DNA from: Priapulus caudatus
Lineage: Eukaryota; Priapulida; Priapulimorpha; Priapulimorphida; Priapulidae
Direction: 5' to 3'
Assembly (NCBI RefSeq): GCF_000485595.1
Contig: NW_014577232.1
Coordinates: forward strand, 284,955 to 309,848
Length of the DNA: 24,894 nucleotides
Shown in pieces: positions 11,438-20,811 of the stretch. The notes under the pieces are model-generated. The model was not told the DNA's origin. It saw only the letters and a program-made list of their open reading frames with translations, and searched no databases. How positions within the stretch are numbered: the first letter of the stretch is position 1; each line of letters opens with the position of its first letter. A program made the translations under genes and the position numbers.

Positions 11438-11558
11438 GGGTCGTTGTCGTATATTTAATACCCGAGGTGTCGGCGAGTATGTCGCCTACGCCTACTCCCT
11501 AACCATATCAGATAGTTACCCCGGGTACATATTATACGCCATTATACGACAACGACCC
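11438..11558. mobile_element. Small TIR element, GGGTCG family (right arm copy)
   Basis: 121 bp with inverted ends GGGTCGTTGTCGTATA and TATACGACAACGACCC. The reverse complement of its last 43 bases is identical to 14755-14797, which makes it the best full-length reference for the family here. Confidence 0.75.
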
Positions 11559-11744
11559 TTCGTGCATTACTAAATCCAGATGCTTTATCCTGGTTGTGTA
11601 CGCGCACTTCAATAAACAACGATCGACGAGTCCTAGAAAAATCACTGTGTTGGCTGAAGTCGTGTTATACTCATCTTTCATCTTTGCCATTTACATGCAT
11701 GTAATATGATAGAAATACGTGCATGAACTTGAAGATAAAGAAGA

Positions 11745-11917
11745 AAGGGAGCGAGATAGAGAAGGAAAGAAAAGAAAGAGAGGGGAGGGAGATGGTAAGG
11801 AAGAGAGATAGGCAGGTAGAAAGAGGAGGCGGGAAGGGCGAGGGAGGGCGAGGGAGAGAGATAGAGGGTGAGGGGAGAGAGAGAGAGAGAAAGAGAGAGA
11901 GAGAAAGAGAGAGAGAC

Positions 11918-11958
<41 letters not shown>

Positions 11959-11985
11959 AGAGAGAAGAAGAGAGAGAGAGAGAGA

Positions 11986-12034
<49 letters not shown>
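11745..12034. repeat. GA-rich microsatellite (right arm)
   Basis: (GA)n with interruptions, complement of the TC run in the left arm. Arg/Glu and Ser/Leu open frames across it are not genes. Confidence 0.93.
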
Positions 12035-12035
<1 letters not shown>

Positions 12036-12093
12036 AACATAATATCAGGAGTGAATAAAAACAAATGTATTTTTATTCATTCCTGATAATGTT
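12035..12093. repeat. Hairpin beside GA microsatellite (right arm)
   Basis: CAACATAATATCAGGAGTGA followed by AATAAAAAC pairs with GTATTTTTATTCATTCCTGATAATGTTG. Stem of about 25 bp with short loop; partner of 2692-2751. Confidence 0.65.
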
Positions 12094-14599
12094 GAAAGCG
12101 AAATGCGAATGTCATATACCATATAGTATTATTAGTAACGCGTTTTTTCTCAACCCAGTTTTAATACCCCAGTAATAATCTGCAGTGCTTGCTTGACTCA
12201 ATATATCTCGAGGTGCTGTGACAAGACCAACCGCTTGTTTTTACCATGCCATATAAATATATATAGAGTCGCTATATAGTCTAACTAGGATATTATTTCT
12301 ATGCCTATAACAACGAGCGCAAGGATTTTTAGAGCTCCGTCTAATTGTCCATCTTCATTATACTATGTCAAGTGAGCAGTGCAGATTATTAAAAGAGCAA
12401 TCGATAATCCTGACAAACGAGCGCATTTCTACCAAGCACGACTTTTCGATATTAGTCTTGATTAAATGAATTAAATCGGGCCTTAGAATGACCCACGCTC
12501 ATTATAGCTCGATATATATAAGGTTTCAAATCGATTAAAACAGGTCGGTAATGCATATTCACGCAGAAATCTGCAGAAATAAACAGAAAGTTTCCTAATA
12601 AAACAAGGGTAAAGATGGATAATCAAAGCTCTTGGGTTAAAGTCCAAAGCTCCGCAGCTTCCATTACTTTCGCTTTCATACGTGCGATGGTCGTGCTATT
12701 TCAAAACTACGTAAAGAAGTAATGTAATGAAATTACTCCCCGATAAAGAAAACTATCAAGATCGTGCAAGGGAAACTCAACTGTATGCAGTAACATTTAG
12801 GCGACACGCAGTATTCAAACAACACAATTAAGTATTATGTCGGCATTTGAATTGAATGGTTATCGCCAGGTATACACATAACAGAGAACTTTTAGTTTCA
12901 CGCCGATACATTCAATGTGTGCACTTGTGCACTTGTATCTAGTTTACGCTCTCTTTTCTGATGCTGACTGAGCAAAGTAGGCCCTACAATGTATACATCG
13001 TGTAAAGGCGAGAAACAAGCAGCAAATATCTGCTAGCACTCTCAGCGTGGCTGCCAAGCTGTAACACTAGTTGAATTAAAGCCAGGCGTGCCTCCAAGAT
13101 TTGTTTGCACAGTGGTGTCATGTAGCACATATTAATATACTAAGCAGTATTGGTTTCTCATGTGCATCTGATATGAATATTGCCCGAGGCGATGTAGTGT
13201 TCGTATATAATATCTATCCGTAATTTGTTGATGCAGCCAGATGAGACCACGGTATTTTCCATACAAATCCCAACAAAATTCAGACTACAATCCTCAACCA
13301 ACAAAAAATCTGCTGGAAGTCGATTGGCACTTATTTGGCACACAAAGCGTGCGCACGGGCGTTACGCCCCCCATCTCAAAATCCTGGATCCGCCACTGCA
13401 TGATCCCTACCTCTTCATTTGACTCGGAGCTTTTTTTCGTATCACACGCATACAAATGAACCATATAACTTCAGATGACTATTCCACTAGCCCAAGTTCT
13501 TAGCTTGACAATGTACTGTTACCTGCCAACAGTACAGTGGCTGGAACAGTGTCACGACAGCATGCACGACCTACAAGGCTTACGTTGACGAGGCAGCTAC
13601 GGTGGATCCTGCAAACAACTATGTGAAGGTCGACCTCCTGACAAGTGGCAAGATTCTTCCTCTATAGTGTGAATCCACTCAACTGAATGTCATCCATCTC
13701 ACTGCACTGCAAAGCTTTTTTGTAAGTTAGAAAACAGCCAGCCGTTCATTCGTTTATTGCGATAACATTAACTAGTAATAAAATGAGGAACCAGATTAAG
13801 AAGCCTAATCTTTGCTGTATTGACTAGACATTACAGATCTTACTCACCTGTTTTTATATTTGTTATATTTGGAAGTTGAGAAAAAAGAACCATTCCTTGA
13901 ATAGCTATGCACGATGACCACACATAACGTGCTTGCATTTATTATAAATCCATACTCTTTACTGGGCAAGTTGACACAATCTGATTTGATAAAGGTGAAA
14001 TAAAAAACCTTCTTGTACAAGATTATGGTTTGAGGGTTATTTATAAATTTCACCAGATATTTCAAATCACAAGAGCAGTTGCCATTTTCATAAATACAGG
14101 TTGTTGTTTTGTCAAGATGTATATTAGGGCATTATCACGATAAGAACACAGTAAAACATACAACTATCTGACATGCCTGATCGTAATACATTGCTTTCTG
14201 AATACTGCTTTTAAGTTTGTTACAATTTTGTTTGTCAATGACTAATAAATATACTGATTTAGGTTCAAATTGCCATTTAAAGTACACATTTAAACTGTGA
14301 CCTTGTTCAGCCTATATCCTATTAAACTTACATCGGACTTCTCGCGAATAAACTGTAAACACATTGCATTACGATATGAAACTTACAACTGCAGAATTAC
14401 CTCAAGTAGTATAACGACAACATGAGATAAATTTTTGCAAATGTCTAATGGAAGTAGACAACTGTATGTGAAGACCAGTGGAAAGAACATTCAATATTAG
14501 ATGTGAAAGAGAATAAACTACCAGCAACTCTTCACGGGGCCCATTGTTTTCCCTCACAAGGGGTAGAAAATTAACGTTGCCTTTGATGATTAGAAGCTC

Positions 14600-14648
14600 T
14601 CAATCCATCCTGGTTTTGAGTGTTCTTACAGTAACCTTGTCCTTTTCA
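14600..14648 (-). CDS. PSMB3: PSMB3 exon 6 (terminal coding exon)
   Basis: 49 bases. The first T completes Ile, then [15 protein letters not shown] and TGA. The acceptor is a T-rich tract ending GTTGCAG. The outer part of this exon (14600 to about 14626) is where homology with the inverted copy at the left end of the window is first seen. A possible AATAAA signal for this strand lies at 13938-13943, which would put the 3' UTR inside the right arm of the giant inverted repeat. Confidence 0.93.
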
Positions 14649-16600
14649 CTGCAACATACAAAATGTTAAATTATCTTAGGTGTGTAAAATACACTAATTC
14701 CCTCCATTAATGCCATAGTTAGGTTCCTGAAAACTGTGACTTTCGCTGAAACAAGGGTCGTTGTCGTATAATGGCGTATAATATGTACCCGGGGTAATAT
14801 ATATATACACAATTCTGGGGGCCCATTGTCGGTAACTTAGTCTTAACATAATTATAAACTTTTTCTCGTACATTAAAACTCTATACAGTGCATATTAAAA
14901 ACTTGTAGCTTTACCTTGTTTCTGTCAATGCCCGGGCATTGTCAATGGCTTATAATAAACAATTTTAAGACTAATGTTACAACAAATTTTGTTTCTGATA
15001 ATGGGTCCGTGGCTATTAAACAAAATCATGAGGTGGTTCATCACTAATGAGAACTTCACATACCTAAATGTCCATAAAACTATTTTTAGGAATTTCTTGT
15101 AGCCATATATGGCCCTACTAAGACCTAAAACATTAAGTCTCTTAAAAAATAATCCATCAACTGATGCAGCATATGTGTGTACTCACATAACAAAAACCTT
15201 GGCTCCCCATCCTGATACAGCATCGCGATCAACTGCATTTAGTAATGCTTGTGATATCGTCTCAAACAAATCATCTGGACTCTGAAAGAGACATGGAGAC
15301 AGTGAGCATAAAGTAGACTTTACATAAAATATCTAAAATATCTTTACATAAGTGTGAATGACATGATACCTGTAGACAAAGCAGTCACGGTGTGACTGTG
15401 AAGCTGGAGGAAGTAACATACATGTATGCACATAGTTCAAATATGACACGATTGATAATGAAACTGAAATTTACATTTGACATATTACTGAAATACTGAC
15501 CAAGTCTGGTGTCCACAATGTCTCACACATTCCATACATCTGTTCGGATGCTGTGCCACTCACAACAAAGTCGTCTGTGATCATAGGACAACCGATGAGG
15601 TCCAGGGAGCAGACAAATGGCTCTGCAGTGATCGGATCCAAACCCGCTATCACAGGTTCAACAAAGTATGGGCCAAACCTAGCACAAAGAAATAAGAGGT
15701 ACATCTCAGGATGTGACCAGAAATATGTACATATGCATAGAAAAAAATGGGTGGCACCTTTACCCAGGTCGAATGGAATAAATACGGCACCCTTTCACAT
15801 TAAATTTTTTCGAAAACTGAGACATGGTGAAGGGTGCCAATAGCAGAGACAAAATGTGTATCTACAGTATAATGCATTTTATTTTTTAGACTGTAGACTA
15901 TTACATCGACATGCAAGAAACAATAAATTAGTTTACCTTCGTTCATACAGTAGATTTGAAACAACACTCATGAACGTCTTCGGTTTTATTTCTCTGTTTT
16001 CTCTCAGTGTGTACAGATTGAGACGGTACTTTAACCGTTGAGATCTGGAAGTTAAATGCCAAAATGTCTCTTCACTCAACAGATCAAGGTGTATTAAAAG
16101 ATATATTGAGGCACTACACAATTTAGGCCTTACACCATATTAAAGCAAACATAAATCGAAATACCTCAACAAATATATAATGCAAAGCATATTCTTAGAA
16201 CTGCATTGCAATTAACAGAGCACACCAAGTAACACCAAGCAAGATCTAAATGAACAAACACACTCTGACATAGTATGAGCCTAACACTTTCATTTCAGAG
16301 ATAATTTTCCTTTGAATACTTTTATATGGAATTTCAATTTCTGGGAAGATAGACTGTAAATTGTAATCTTTGTTAACTACAATTGCAGAAAATCGTTGAC
16401 AGTACTGGTACATACACTGTTTGTGTGTCCGTTGCAAGACCAGGGAGACCAACATACAATCTTTCACCCATTTTAAAAATTTTGTCGAAATCTGTGGCGA
16501 CTGTCTGTGCTTGGATACCGAAGCGTCTGTCACAAGCAATGGCAACACAATTCTTCCCCTTCATTGCGATCACATCGCCACCATTATATGACAGGATACT
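14600..16600 (-). CDS. PSMB3: Proteasome 20S subunit beta-3, exons 2-6 (exon 1 not placed)
   Basis: Beta-3 is one of the seven beta subunits of the 20S proteasome core and is a structural, non-proteolytic member of the beta ring, acting in cytosol and nucleus. Joined minus-strand exons are 16600-16416, 16044-15937, 15678-15501, 15281-15187 and 14648-14600. Every intron is GT-AG and the reading phase carries through all junctions. Recognisable family blocks, in order, are SYNGG near the N-terminus, [29 protein letters not shown], the NLLYERRFGPYF junction, [48 protein letters not shown] and the terminal RTLKTRMD. With a Met supplied by exon 1 the product is 205 residues, equal to the human protein. 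The coding frame has no stop or frameshift, so this copy is probably functional. Exon 2 opens in phase 0 with SIL, so exon 1 should contribute only the ATG. The family assignment is near certain; the promoter and exon 1 are not resolved. Confidence 0.97.
14755..14797 (+). mobile_element. Partial copy of the GGGTCG TIR element in PSMB3 intron 5
   Basis: Starts GGGTCGTTGTCGTATAATGG and matches the right-arm element (reverse complement of 11516-11558) base for base for 43 bases, then diverges into a TA run. It lies outside the giant inverted repeat, inside intron 5 of PSMB3. Confidence 0.72.
15187..15281 (-). CDS. PSMB3: PSMB3 exon 5
   Basis: 95 bases: 31 codons from [14 protein letters not shown] to AKVFV, then AT of a split Ile codon. 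Acceptor CTTTCAG, donor GTGAGT. Reading straight through instead gives an in-frame stop just past the donor, which supports the splice site. Confidence 0.95.
15501..15678 (-). CDS. PSMB3: PSMB3 exon 4
   Basis: 178 bases. The first G completes Arg, followed by 59 codons from [15 protein letters not shown] to LWTPDL, ending in phase 0. Acceptor GTGCTAG, donor GTCAGT. It carries the strongly conserved [10 protein letters not shown] and TDDFVVSGT blocks. Confidence 0.96.
15937..16044 (-). CDS. PSMB3: PSMB3 exon 3
   Basis: 108 bases. The first A completes Val, then 35 codons from [11 protein letters not shown] to LLYER, then AG of a split Arg codon. Acceptor TTCCAG, donor GTAAAC. Intron 2 before it is 371 bases. 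Confidence 0.95.
16416..16600 (-). CDS. PSMB3: PSMB3 exon 2
   Basis: 185 bases: 61 codons from Ser (SILSYNGG) to Thr of TDTQT, plus two bases (GT) of a split Val codon. The acceptor is a T-rich tract ending TTACAG at 16601 and up; the donor reads GTATGT at 16415 and down. It holds the N-terminal strands of the beta-type fold. A longer open frame starting at a Met at 16621 crosses the acceptor and is not the true start. Confidence 0.95.
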
Positions 16601-16620
16601 CTGTAATAAAAAATGAATCA

Positions 16621-17516
16621 ATAAATGTTCTAGTCACGAAAGTTCCCTTCATATTTTATCTAGATCTGTATGTTTATATTATGGAAGTTGAATGTTCAGG
16701 TTACCTGCAATGAGTAAAGGTACCTTGTCATGCAGTAACTCATGACAGGTCCAGGTTTACCACGAAACGTAAAGATTAGTCACTGAAATTTAAATCCACT
16801 GTCCTAAAATAAAATGTGCTGTTCCAATAAGCTACATACCCATAATAATCATTATCAGGAGGGGGAGGTGTAGAAAGGGTCACCATAAGAGTACAATTAG
16901 AATCACAATAAGCACACAAAGATTTCCTGATAAATGATGATTTATTCCTAGGCACACACATGGCTGGGACTAATAACTCCTATCATACGTACATAATCAT
17001 TGTATAGAACAACAAACTAGTATGGCACCGACTACAACCCAACCTCTTGTACTACAAAATATATGATACAACATGGCTGCACCCGGGTGTAAATGATGCT
17101 GTGCAAGCAGTTGTTACATGTTTTGTGTTTCAGAGGGCAGAAGCGAATTATTTGGGTTTTAAAATTGCATCTGACACATAGCATGATGACATTTCAGGTG
17201 ACATATTGTATACAGCTGGCAAAAGGTTAATCGCCTAGCAGTTCATTTACGGGGGATTGAGCCTATTTTGAGGACAAGCACTTATATATAGGCTTCATTC
17301 ATCTCACACCATTTTCAATCATCTCGAGCACTAAATTGATGTGACCAATTATTAGCTTACGAGTAGTATTTAGCACGTCTCGTTTTATTGAGACGCATGG
17401 GAACTTATATGTAAGATGCAGTGCACCTGCTTTTGCACCTCCAGTCAGTACTGCTGATACGATGGTAGAATACTGATAAAATCTTTTAAATGTAGCAGAC
17501 ATGTCAAGTTGCCAAG
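16621..17516. other. Upstream of PSMB3 exon 2: no gene seen
   Basis: Must be intron 1 or promoter of PSMB3 at least in part. Minus-strand ATG followed directly by GT (the form exon 1 requires) occurs at 16885-16887 (donor GTGACC) and 17310-17312 (donor GTGTGA), and further out at 18785-18787 (donor GTATGA). None stands out. A YY1-like CAACATGGCTGC sits at about 17071-17082. Confidence 0.4.
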
Positions 17517-17574
17517 TCTCACGCATTGAGCGCGAGACTCACGCAATTTGGTCAATTCTCACGCTCTCACGCAA
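17517..17574. repeat. Cluster of CTCACGC octamers
   Basis: TCTCACGC or ACTCACGC occurs four times in 58 bases, with one inverted GCGCGAGA between the first two, all just upstream of the TIR element at 17629. Probably the edge of a dispersed repeat. Confidence 0.45.
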
Positions 17575-17628
17575 AAATCAAAATCAATAAATAAATAATT
17601 AAAACCCCCTATTTTCAGTCCCAGATAC

Positions 17629-18464
17629 CTGGGGCAGGTTTGACGAAGCGTACTTAAGTATTTAATCATGATTAAATCACTAATCATGATTAACTTTCCG
17701 TACTTAAATTAAAGTGACTGTTTCACGAAGCGTAATTAACTTTAAACATGATTAAGTTAATCACAATATTTAATTCTACTCAGGAGCATGATTAAATCCA
17801 CTAATCATAATTAGTTGCTAGTACTAGAAGTTGTATGTAGGTAGTACTAGTATATTAAGTACTCTGCAGATTTTACAATTGGAAATTTTACTTCAATTTT
17901 TTTCCCAAAGAAATTTAAATTATCTAAGATTAGCTGTACTAATTTAGTCATTATAATTGCAAATTAATTCCTTTTCATGTACCGAATTTGTAGATACTTT
18001 TGGCGTTGTCCGCCATTTTGAATACAGTGTAATTCATGTTTAAGTCGGCTAATTATGTGATTAGGCCAAAACAAAATATAGGTGTGGTTACCGTTTCATG
18101 CCAAAAAATAGGGTAGGTAGGTAGGGAAAACATTTTATTTTATTGAAACATTTTATTTACGAACCATGTCCGAAGGATGCGAGTTGTGCCTTTTGAAGCA
18201 GGAACTGTCCAATTCATATTTTTTTTTTTTTACTTCAAAGAAAATTGACAATAAAATGTTTAGGGTCGCTGGGAATAAATAGGGTCGGTCAGGAAACGGT
18301 AACCACACCTATATTTTGTTTTGGCCTTAGTTAAATATGTACTTAAATCGCTTCGTGAAACAGATTTTTAAGTATGATTAACTAATCATAATTACTGGAG
18401 GTTAAGTATGATTAGTGATTTAATCATAATTAAAGTTAATCACGCTTCGTGAAACTGGCCCCAG
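17629..18464. mobile_element. TIR element, CTGGGGC family, interrupted by a second element
   Basis: Inverted ends CTGGGGCAGGTTTGACGAAG (left) and, on the opposite strand, CTGGGGCCAGTTTCACGAAG (right). Subterminal regions on both sides are AT-rich with repeated TAATCATGATTA and CTTCGTGAAAC/GTTTCACGAAG motifs. No open frame of note, so non-autonomous. About 836 bp including the 263 bp insertion at 18064. Target duplication not resolved. Confidence 0.75.
18064..18326. mobile_element. Nested miniature element with TTA duplication (Harbinger-like)
   Basis: Perfect inverted ends of at least 34 bases, opening GGCCAAAACAAAATATAGGT and closing with its complement. TTA flanks both sides (18061-18063 and 18327-18329), the target duplication typical of PIF/Harbinger elements. 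The interior is T- and A-rich and non-coding. The intact ends suggest a young insertion into the older CTGGGGC element. Confidence 0.85.
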
Positions 18465-18479
18465 TATACTAGTATCGGA

Positions 18480-18575
18480 AGGCTAAAGCCCGATCAACAG
18501 CGCCGCTCCGCGGCCGCCCAGCTAGCTAGCTCGCTCCGGCCGTATACGTATATGCTATAAGCGGCGCGGCGCGCA
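18480..18575. other. GC-rich, CpG-rich patch
   Basis: Contains GCGCCGCTCCGCGGCCGCCC, CGCTCCGGCCG and GCGGCGCGGCGCGC in otherwise AT-rich sequence, followed by a CCAAT at 18597-18601. Could be a small promoter-like island; no transcript unit can be tied to it. Confidence 0.35.
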
Positions 18576-18863
18576 TTTTATTTGCCTGCTTGGAATCCAA
18601 TATCCCTCCTGGATGATGGCTTTGCAGGTTACTGAGGTATTTTGTTTACTTTTCAATTCTCAGCTTGCACTTTTACTAGACTAGTTTCTAGTACTAGTTC
18701 TAAAGTTTATCTAGGCTATTTTCCAATACTTCTAATCATTCAAAATGAGTAAGAACTTATATTTATAAAGGCAATAAATCATACCATAGATATGCACTAA
18801 ATTGCACCATTTCAAACCTCAAATTTCGAAAAGCTCCATACCGTGGAGCACGGTACGGACATG

Positions 18864-18950
18864 ACTTTAATTATGATTAAATCACTAATCATACTTAACC
18901 TCCAGTAATTATGATTAGTTAATCATACTTAAAAATCTGTTTCACGAAGC
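18864..18950 (-). repeat. Exact inverted 87 bp copy of CTGGGGC element interior
   Basis: Equals the reverse complement of 18350-18436 with no difference that I can find, including the TTTCACGAAGC edge. The outer TIR (CTGGGGC) is not carried along. The two copies could pair across a loop of about 430 bases. Confidence 0.8.
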
Positions 18951-19298
18951 TATATAGTATTATTAGCTCTTGCTATGATCAATATCAATACAACTTTAGG
19001 TTAATTGTGGCTTTTCTAGTACTGCCTTGATATAAAACTGCTCGTTTTTTAATCGGGTGGTATTCTAAGAGATACTTATAACAAGACCCGCAGAGGGTCT
19101 GGGCTCATCTGAGGTCTGTTGCTACGGTTATAAACGTAACATTTAAGTCATGCGTAGTGACACCTTTGTTAGGCACAGATATGCAGATACGCAGTTGCGT
19201 ACACATTTCAGCAACCTTCTGCATTCTGCATACCTCCCAAATCCCATTGGTTGATACAAATCGCATGCCTGAAACTCCTGTTTTATGGTGCATTGTGA

Positions 19299-19315
19299 CC
19301 CTAACCCTAACCCTA
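19299..19315. repeat. Short telomere-like run
   Basis: CCCTAACCCTAACCCTA, just under three units of the animal telomere repeat, at an interior position. Confidence 0.6.
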
Positions 19316-19672
19316 TCAGGGTTCTCCCCAGGATGAAATTCAAACAGGGGCGAGGGGAGGGGGGAACCTAGGGGGAAAGGGAAAACTATGGGGTCCTAAG
19401 GGCGTGTATTTTTTACAGTACCGACTAATTAATTGCGTAAAATTGCCACACACATAGACGGTATTTGGGGTTCTTGTCAATATATGAGATTAAGCCGAGG
19501 TCGTTGTAAACAGTCCCTGACAGGTTACTGTGCCATTGGTCCAGGTTTCACCGTTGATGTCTGTCCCTGCAGTGCCATGCCGTGGTAACGGTAAAAATAC
19601 ACCGTGCGGAATTGTCCCCCCTGGTCGAGACGGCAATTCCTTATGAACGATTCCGATTTCCCAGCGCTGGGC

Positions 19673-19764
19673 GAAACTTTTTTATTGTGGTGGAAATTTA
19701 AAACGGGGCGGAGGTTAAATTTAAACGGGGCGCGCGGCGCCCGTTTGCGCACGTAGGAGACCTG
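19673..19764 (+). repeat. Dispersed repeat, copy A
   Basis: AAACTTTTTTATTGTGGTGG, then a block with CGGGGCGGAGGTTAAATTTA, then CCCGTTTGCGCACGTAGGAG. An inverted relative lies at 24468-24599. Non-coding. Confidence 0.6.
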
Positions 19765-20125
19765 CCTATTTAAAAAATAAAAAATTAAATTGTTGTAAAA
19801 ATTATTTGTTGTTATTAAATTGTTGTAAATAAATAATGTAAATATTTGAATTAATTGGGAAAAAAATAGTTAAATGGATAGATAGAAAAATACAGAAAAC
19901 AGGTAAATAATAAAAAATCATATGGGATTCGATCAACAGACCTTTGAGCCGTGACGCCCTGTGCTGTCACGTTCGGCTATCCAGGCTTTATTGGTTTTTC
20001 TAGATTATGAATGTTCGCATGAATATGACAACACTGTGATGTCATTGAGGCAGTTCAGAATCATGTTTAACCCTGCCTTGAGGGTCAAAGGTTATCAGAC
20101 ACTTTACTTCTTTGCAACGTCGTGC

Positions 20126-20235
20126 AGGGCTCGACTTTAGACGGTGGCCCGGGTTTGGCCAAATGCCCAGACCTGAAACGGGTCCGGGCCACGCTGACTG
20201 TTCCGGTTTTTGGTGGCGCCGCCTGGCACCAATAA
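20126..20235 (+). repeat. GGTGGCC-type dispersed repeat
   Basis: GCAGGGCTCGACTTTAGACG then GGTGGCCCGGGTTTGGCCAA. Shares the order GCAGGG...TTA...GGTGGCC...GGCCAAATG with the reverse complement of 21030-21127. Confidence 0.35.
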
Positions 20236-20364
20236 AATAAAGGCCGTGGGCTAACGCCGCAGACGAGGAGCCGCTAGTTTCGCGGGGTCTGGACATCCAT
20301 CTCACACAGAGATCTTGCGACACGTACACGCATGATTGCGCAAGGGGACGCTCTGCTGATTGCC

Positions 20365-20509
20365 GTGTGTGTGTGTGTGACGTGTGTGTGCGTGTGCGTC
20401 TGCGCGTGTGCGCGTGTACGTGTGTGTGTGTGTGTGTGCGTGTGCCCGTGCGTGTGCGCGTGTGTGTGCGCGTGTGCCCGTGCGCGTGTGTGTGTGTGTA
20501 CGTGTGGTT
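20365..20509. repeat. GT/GC microsatellite
   Basis: Alternating GT with CG and GC interruptions; the Cys/Val open frame through it is an artefact. Confidence 0.9.
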
Positions 20510-20728
20510 TACTGGAAGCAGATTCTGAGAATGTGAATCACAACAAGAAACAATGCTTAACTTGGCCTAAATCAAAACAGTAGTGCACGTGCAATCTATT
20601 CGCTACTCATCAAATGTGTGGGTTCTTTGCACAATTCATTTCGCCACGAGTTCAAGACAAGTGCGTACATACCAGAGTGTTGTTTCATCTTTGATTTTGA
20701 TTACGATATGATTTGATTTTATGATTAG

Positions 20729-20811
20729 ACTCTGATGGGTCTGACCCCATGTCAGAAATTGATTCTGATTCATCAGAAGGTTCAGATGACAGTCACACTG
20801 ACATTGAATGA
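20729..20811 (+). CDS. Possible acidic terminal exon of an unknown gene
   Basis: After a T-rich tract ending TTATGATTAG at 20728, a frame opens with two bases of a split codon and then 26 codons, SDGSDPMSEIDSDSSEGSDD followed by SHTDIE, to TGA at 20809-20811. AATAAA follows at 20861-20866. The acidic Ser/Asp composition, the acceptor-like edge and the nearby polyadenylation signal together resemble a last exon. No upstream exon was identified and the product is not recognised; a chance open stretch in repeat debris remains quite possible. Confidence 0.25.

Larger units (their letters stand above)
9071..14626 (-). repeat. Giant inverted repeat, right arm
   Basis: Partner of the left arm in inverted orientation. 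It begins at GTATAC directly after a short GT run and ends in the terminal exon of PSMB3; the true outer limit is unknown because the left arm is cut by the window edge. Where a third reference exists (the exon frame and the small TIR copy at 14755) this arm matches it and the left arm does not. No gene other than the PSMB3 tail is visible. The stretches 9850-10490, 11150-11430 and 12095-14590 hold no coding sequence I can support. Confidence 0.95.

Noticed and set aside
13158-13398. One-ended CAGTGGCGGATCCAGG element reading leftward from 13398 (counterpart near 1315 in the left arm)
   Set aside because: Looks like a hAT-style end, but I found no matching opposite end at a sensible distance; CAGTGGTGTC near 13113 is too different.
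1-14626. Terminal repeats of a giant DNA virus or Maverick-type element
   Set aside because: No polymerase, integrase, capsid or packaging gene lies between the arms, the spacer is only 3.15 kb of non-coding DNA, and the outer edge is a host gene exon.
17299-17526. 75-codon minus frame upstream of PSMB3
   Set aside because: No family resemblance, and its start lies in the CTCACGC repeat cluster.
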